From: Firmicutes bacterium ADurb.Bin467 | GTDB lineage: Bacteria > Bacillota > Clostridia > Christensenellales > Aristaeellaceae | Reading direction: 5' to 3' | NCBI GenBank assembly: GCA_002068815.1 | Contig: MWAC01000075.1 | Location: forward strand, 1 to 6,165 | Length of the DNA: 6,165 nucleotides | Shown here: piece after piece, positions 4,511-6,165 of the stretch | Position numbering within the stretch: the first letter of the stretch is position 1 | Layout: every line of letters begins with the position of its first letter | Program-made: the position numbers and the translations under genes | The notes under the pieces: model-generated | What the model was told of the DNA's origin: nothing | The model's database searches: none | Seen by the model: the letters and a program-made list of their open reading frames with translations, nothing else

Positions 4511-6039
4511 GCGTACGTCTCCTGCCGTCCGATCGTGTATTCGAGTATCCTCTCCTGCTGCATCTCGGCCTTTTCGGTGATCTCGGCCGCGATCGCGCCG
4601 TCCTTCATCACGTAGATGCGGTCGCTCATGCCGATCAACTCCGGCATGTCGGAGCTGATCATCATCACGGCGACGCCGCCGAGCGCGATCTCGTCGATCA
4701 TCCGGTAGATCTCCGCCTTCGCGCCGACGTCTATGCCGCGCGTCGGCTCGTCGAGTATCAGCACCTTCGGCTCGGTCGCGAGGCATTTGCCGAGCACGAC
4801 CTTCTGCTGGTTGCCGCCCGAGAGCGTGCGCGTCAACTGCTCGACCGACTTGCAGACGACGTTCAGCTTCCTCGCCATGTCGGTAGCGACGGCCCTCTCG
4901 CGCTTCCTGATCAAAAACAGCCTCCGGAACAGCTTGAACAGCGACGAGAGCGTGATGTTCTCCGCGACGCCCATGTCGAGGATCAGCCCCTCGTCCTTGC
5001 GGTCCTCGGTCAAATAGATGAGCCCTTTTCGGACGAACGCCGCCGGGTCGCGCCGTCGGACGCGCTTTCCGAGGTAGAATACCTCGCCGCCGAAGCTCTT
5101 CCGGTAGCCGAAGATCGACTTCGCGAGCTCCGTGCGCCCCGCGCCGACGAGCCCGCCCATGCCGACGATCTCGCCCGCGCGCACGTGCATCGAGATCGGC
5201 GCGGTGCCCGGCTCGAGCCGGAGGTTTTTGACCTCGAGCGCGACGTCCGTCCCGGGCGCGTGGCGGTTCCTGTACATGCCGCCGAGCGTGCGGCCGACCA
5301 TCATGCCGACGATCCGGTCGATGTCGAACTGCTCGCGCTCGAGGGTTCCGATGTACTGGCCGTCGCGCAGCACGCTCAGCCGGTCGCCGACCTCGGAAAA
5401 CTCCTCAATCCTGTGCGAGATGTAGATGATCGCGACGCCCTGGCTGCGGAGCCTATGGATCAGCTTAAACAGTATGTCGATCTCCTTTTTCGTGAGCGAG
5501 GAGGTCGGCTCGTCCATGATGATGATCCGGCACGCGCAGCTCAAGACCTTCACGATCTCGACGATCTGCTGCTGCGCGGTCGAGAGGTTGCGAACCAGCG
5601 TCGCCGGGTCGATCTCGACGCCGAGCTCGTCGAGCATGCGCTTCGCCTCGAGGCGCATCCGTTTCACGTCGCGGAACCGGCCGCGCCGAAGCTCCCGTCC
5701 CATGAAGATGTTGTCCGCGACGGACAGGTTGTTGCACAAATTCAATTCCTGATGGATGAAGCCGATGCCCAGCTCCTGCGCCGCCCTCGCCCCGCGCGGG
5801 CGCACGGGCTTTCCGTCGAGCAAAATCTCCCCCTCGTCCGCGGGGATGATGCCGCCGAGCACCTTCATCAGCGTCGACTTGCCCGCGCCGTTCTCGCCGA
5901 CGAGTATGTGCACCTCGCCCGCGCGCAGGTCGAAATTCACCCGGTCGAGTATCCTGACCGTCGCGTGCCGGAGCGCGTTTCCGTAGGCGTCGAAGATGTA
6001 CTTCGTGATGCCCTTCATTTCCAGCAGAATGTTTTCCAT
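4507..6039 (-). CDS. Sugar-type ABC importer ATP-binding protein (RbsA/MglA/XylG family)
   Basis: A 510-residue protein with two fused ATPase domains, as in CUT2-class importers of ribose, galactose, xylose or related compounds; it powers uptake from the inner face of the membrane. Domain 1 (about 5-245): Walker A GENGAGKST (48-56), Q-loop Gln97, signature LSTAQQQ (152-158), Walker B IIIMDEPT (172-179) and His209. Domain 2 (about 265-505): degenerate Walker A GLVGAGRTE (296-304), signature LSGGNQQK (406-413), Walker B VLILDEPTRGID (426-437), and Ser where domain 1 has the switch His (ISSDMPEL, 461-468). This asymmetry is normal in the family, so domain 1 is likely the main hydrolysis site. 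Residues 14-30 look longer than in RbsA. Start: ATG 6039, 8 nt after AGGAGG; the in-frame GTG at 6048 overlaps that site. It lies between the permease and the small regulator. Substrate cannot be assigned. Confidence 0.95.
   Translation of the reverse strand: MENILLEMKGITKYIFDAYGNALRHATVRILDRVNFDLRAGEVHILVGENGAGKSTLMKVLGGIIPADEGEILLDGKPVRPRGARAAQELGIGFIHQELNLCNNLSVADNIFMGRELRRGRFRDVKRMRLEAKRMLDELGVEIDPATLVRNLSTAQQQIVEIVKVLSCACRIIIMDEPTSSLTKKEIDILFKLIHRLRSQGVAIIYISHRIEEFSEVGDRLSVLRDGQYIGTLEREQFDIDRIVGMMVGRTLGGMYRNRHAPGTDVALEVKNLRLEPGTAPISMHVRAGEIVGMGGLVGAGRTELAKSIFGYRKSFGGEVFYLGKRVRRRDPAAFVRKGLIYLTEDRKDEGLILDMGVAENITLSSLFKLFRRLFLIRKRERAVATDMARKLNVVCKSVEQLTRTLSGGNQQKVVLGKCLATEPKVLILDEPTRGIDVGAKAEIYRMIDEIALGGVAVMMISSDMPELIGMSDRIYVMKDGAIAAEITEKAEMQQERILEYTIGRQETYA
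4519..4523 (-). promoter_or_regulatory. Ribosome binding site of the small HTH gene (decides the start)
   Basis: AGGAG on the minus strand inside the last codons of the ATPase gene, with an 8-nt spacer to the GTG at 4510-4508. It supports the GTGA-overlap start and an 80-residue product over any longer reading. Confidence 0.75.
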
Positions 6040-6047
6040 GAAGCGCA

Positions 6048-6054
6048 CCTCCTA
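6048..6054 (-). promoter_or_regulatory. ATPase ribosome binding site fused with permease stop
   Basis: Reads TAGGAGG on the minus strand: the permease TAG stop (6054-6052) shares two bases with AGGAGG (6053-6048). The spacer to the ATPase ATG at 6039 is 8 nt. This is the same stop/Shine-Dalgarno arrangement as in the argCJB operon. Confidence 0.85.
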
Positions 6055-6165
6055 CAGCTTCCGGTTCTTGTAGACTTCGAGTATGATCGCGAAGAGTATC
6101 ACGACGCCCATCGCCGGCTGGTATAAATAGTAGTTGACCGCCAGCAGGTTGATCGTGTTCTCGAG
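6052..6165 (-). CDS. ABC importer permease, C-terminal fragment (enters from right edge)
   Basis: An open minus-strand frame from the right edge gives 37 residues and a TAG stop at 6054-6052. It reads LENTINLLAVNYYLYQPAMG, then a hydrophobic stretch (AMGVVILFAIILEV, about fragment residues 18-31), then a short basic end (YKNRKL). This matches the end of RbsC-type permeases, where an N-gly/thr-Asn-Leu-Leu segment precedes the last membrane helix and a short basic cytoplasmic tail. In such importers the permease forms the membrane channel and pairs with the double ATPase encoded next; the 12-bp gap and fused stop/ribosome-binding site support one operon. The binding protein and the operon's promoter must lie outside the window. 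The fragment is short, so the family call relies partly on context. Confidence 0.85.
   Translation of the reverse strand, partial: LENTINLLAVNYYLYQPAMGVVILFAIILEVYKNRKL

Noticed and set aside
4511..4786. A longer HTH protein of 172 residues with an upstream start inside the ATPase gene
   Set aside because: The added 92 residues are Arg/Asp-rich out-of-frame ATPase sequence; the GTG at 4510 has its own AGGAG and gives a normal one-domain regulator.
4471..6126. A 551-codon plus-strand open frame opposite the ABC ATPase
   Set aside because: It is antisense to a gene with full Walker, signature and switch motifs, has Asp/Arg/Leu/Val/His-rich shadow composition and no motif or convincing ribosome binding site.

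Overview
The window is about 62-65% G+C (estimated by eye) and tightly packed. It has strong AGGAGG ribosome binding sites, sigma-A/sigma-70 type promoters and short or overlapping gene junctions. An argCJB gene order, an Lrp-like regulator fused by overlap to a class I/II aminotransferase, and a sugar-type ABC operon together suggest a high-GC member of the Bacillota, perhaps an uncultured clostridial lineage. This placement is an inference from gene content and signals; there is no rRNA or other marker in the window.

Positions 1-2273 (minus strand) hold an arginine biosynthesis operon read leftward: argC (short 'type 2' N-acetyl-gamma-glutamyl-phosphate reductase), argJ (ornithine/glutamate N-acetyltransferase) and the first 45 codons of argB (acetylglutamate kinase), which runs off the left edge. 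The gaps are 12 and 10 bp, and in both junctions the stop codon of one gene is fused with the Shine-Dalgarno of the next. With ArgJ recycling the acetyl group, this is the cyclic ornithine route.

Positions 2274-2490 are a 217-bp divergent control region. It has a near-consensus promoter in each direction (argC: TTGACT-16-TATAAT; lrp: TTGACT-17-TATACT) and an AT-rich island between them that contains a weak ARG-box-like sequence.

Positions 2491-4151 (plus strand) hold an Lrp/AsnC-family regulator overlapping by 4 nt (GTGA) a PLP-dependent aminotransferase. A strong hairpin terminator at 4191-4227 follows and separates these genes from a convergent operon.

Positions 4268-6165 (minus strand) hold the distal end of a sugar-type ABC importer operon: the last 37 codons of a RbsC-like permease (entering from the right edge), a complete double-domain ATPase (RbsA/MglA/XylG type), and an 80-residue Cro/C1-type helix-turn-helix protein that starts on a GTG overlapping the ATPase stop (GTGA). 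The small regulator has visibly lower G+C than its neighbours.

I see no CRISPR array, mobile element, tRNA or rRNA, and no clearly undescribed system. The points most worth a second look are the shared divergent control region, the terminal small regulator of the ABC operon, the type 2 ArgC in an argCJB setting, and the repeated stop/Shine-Dalgarno fusion at gene junctions.
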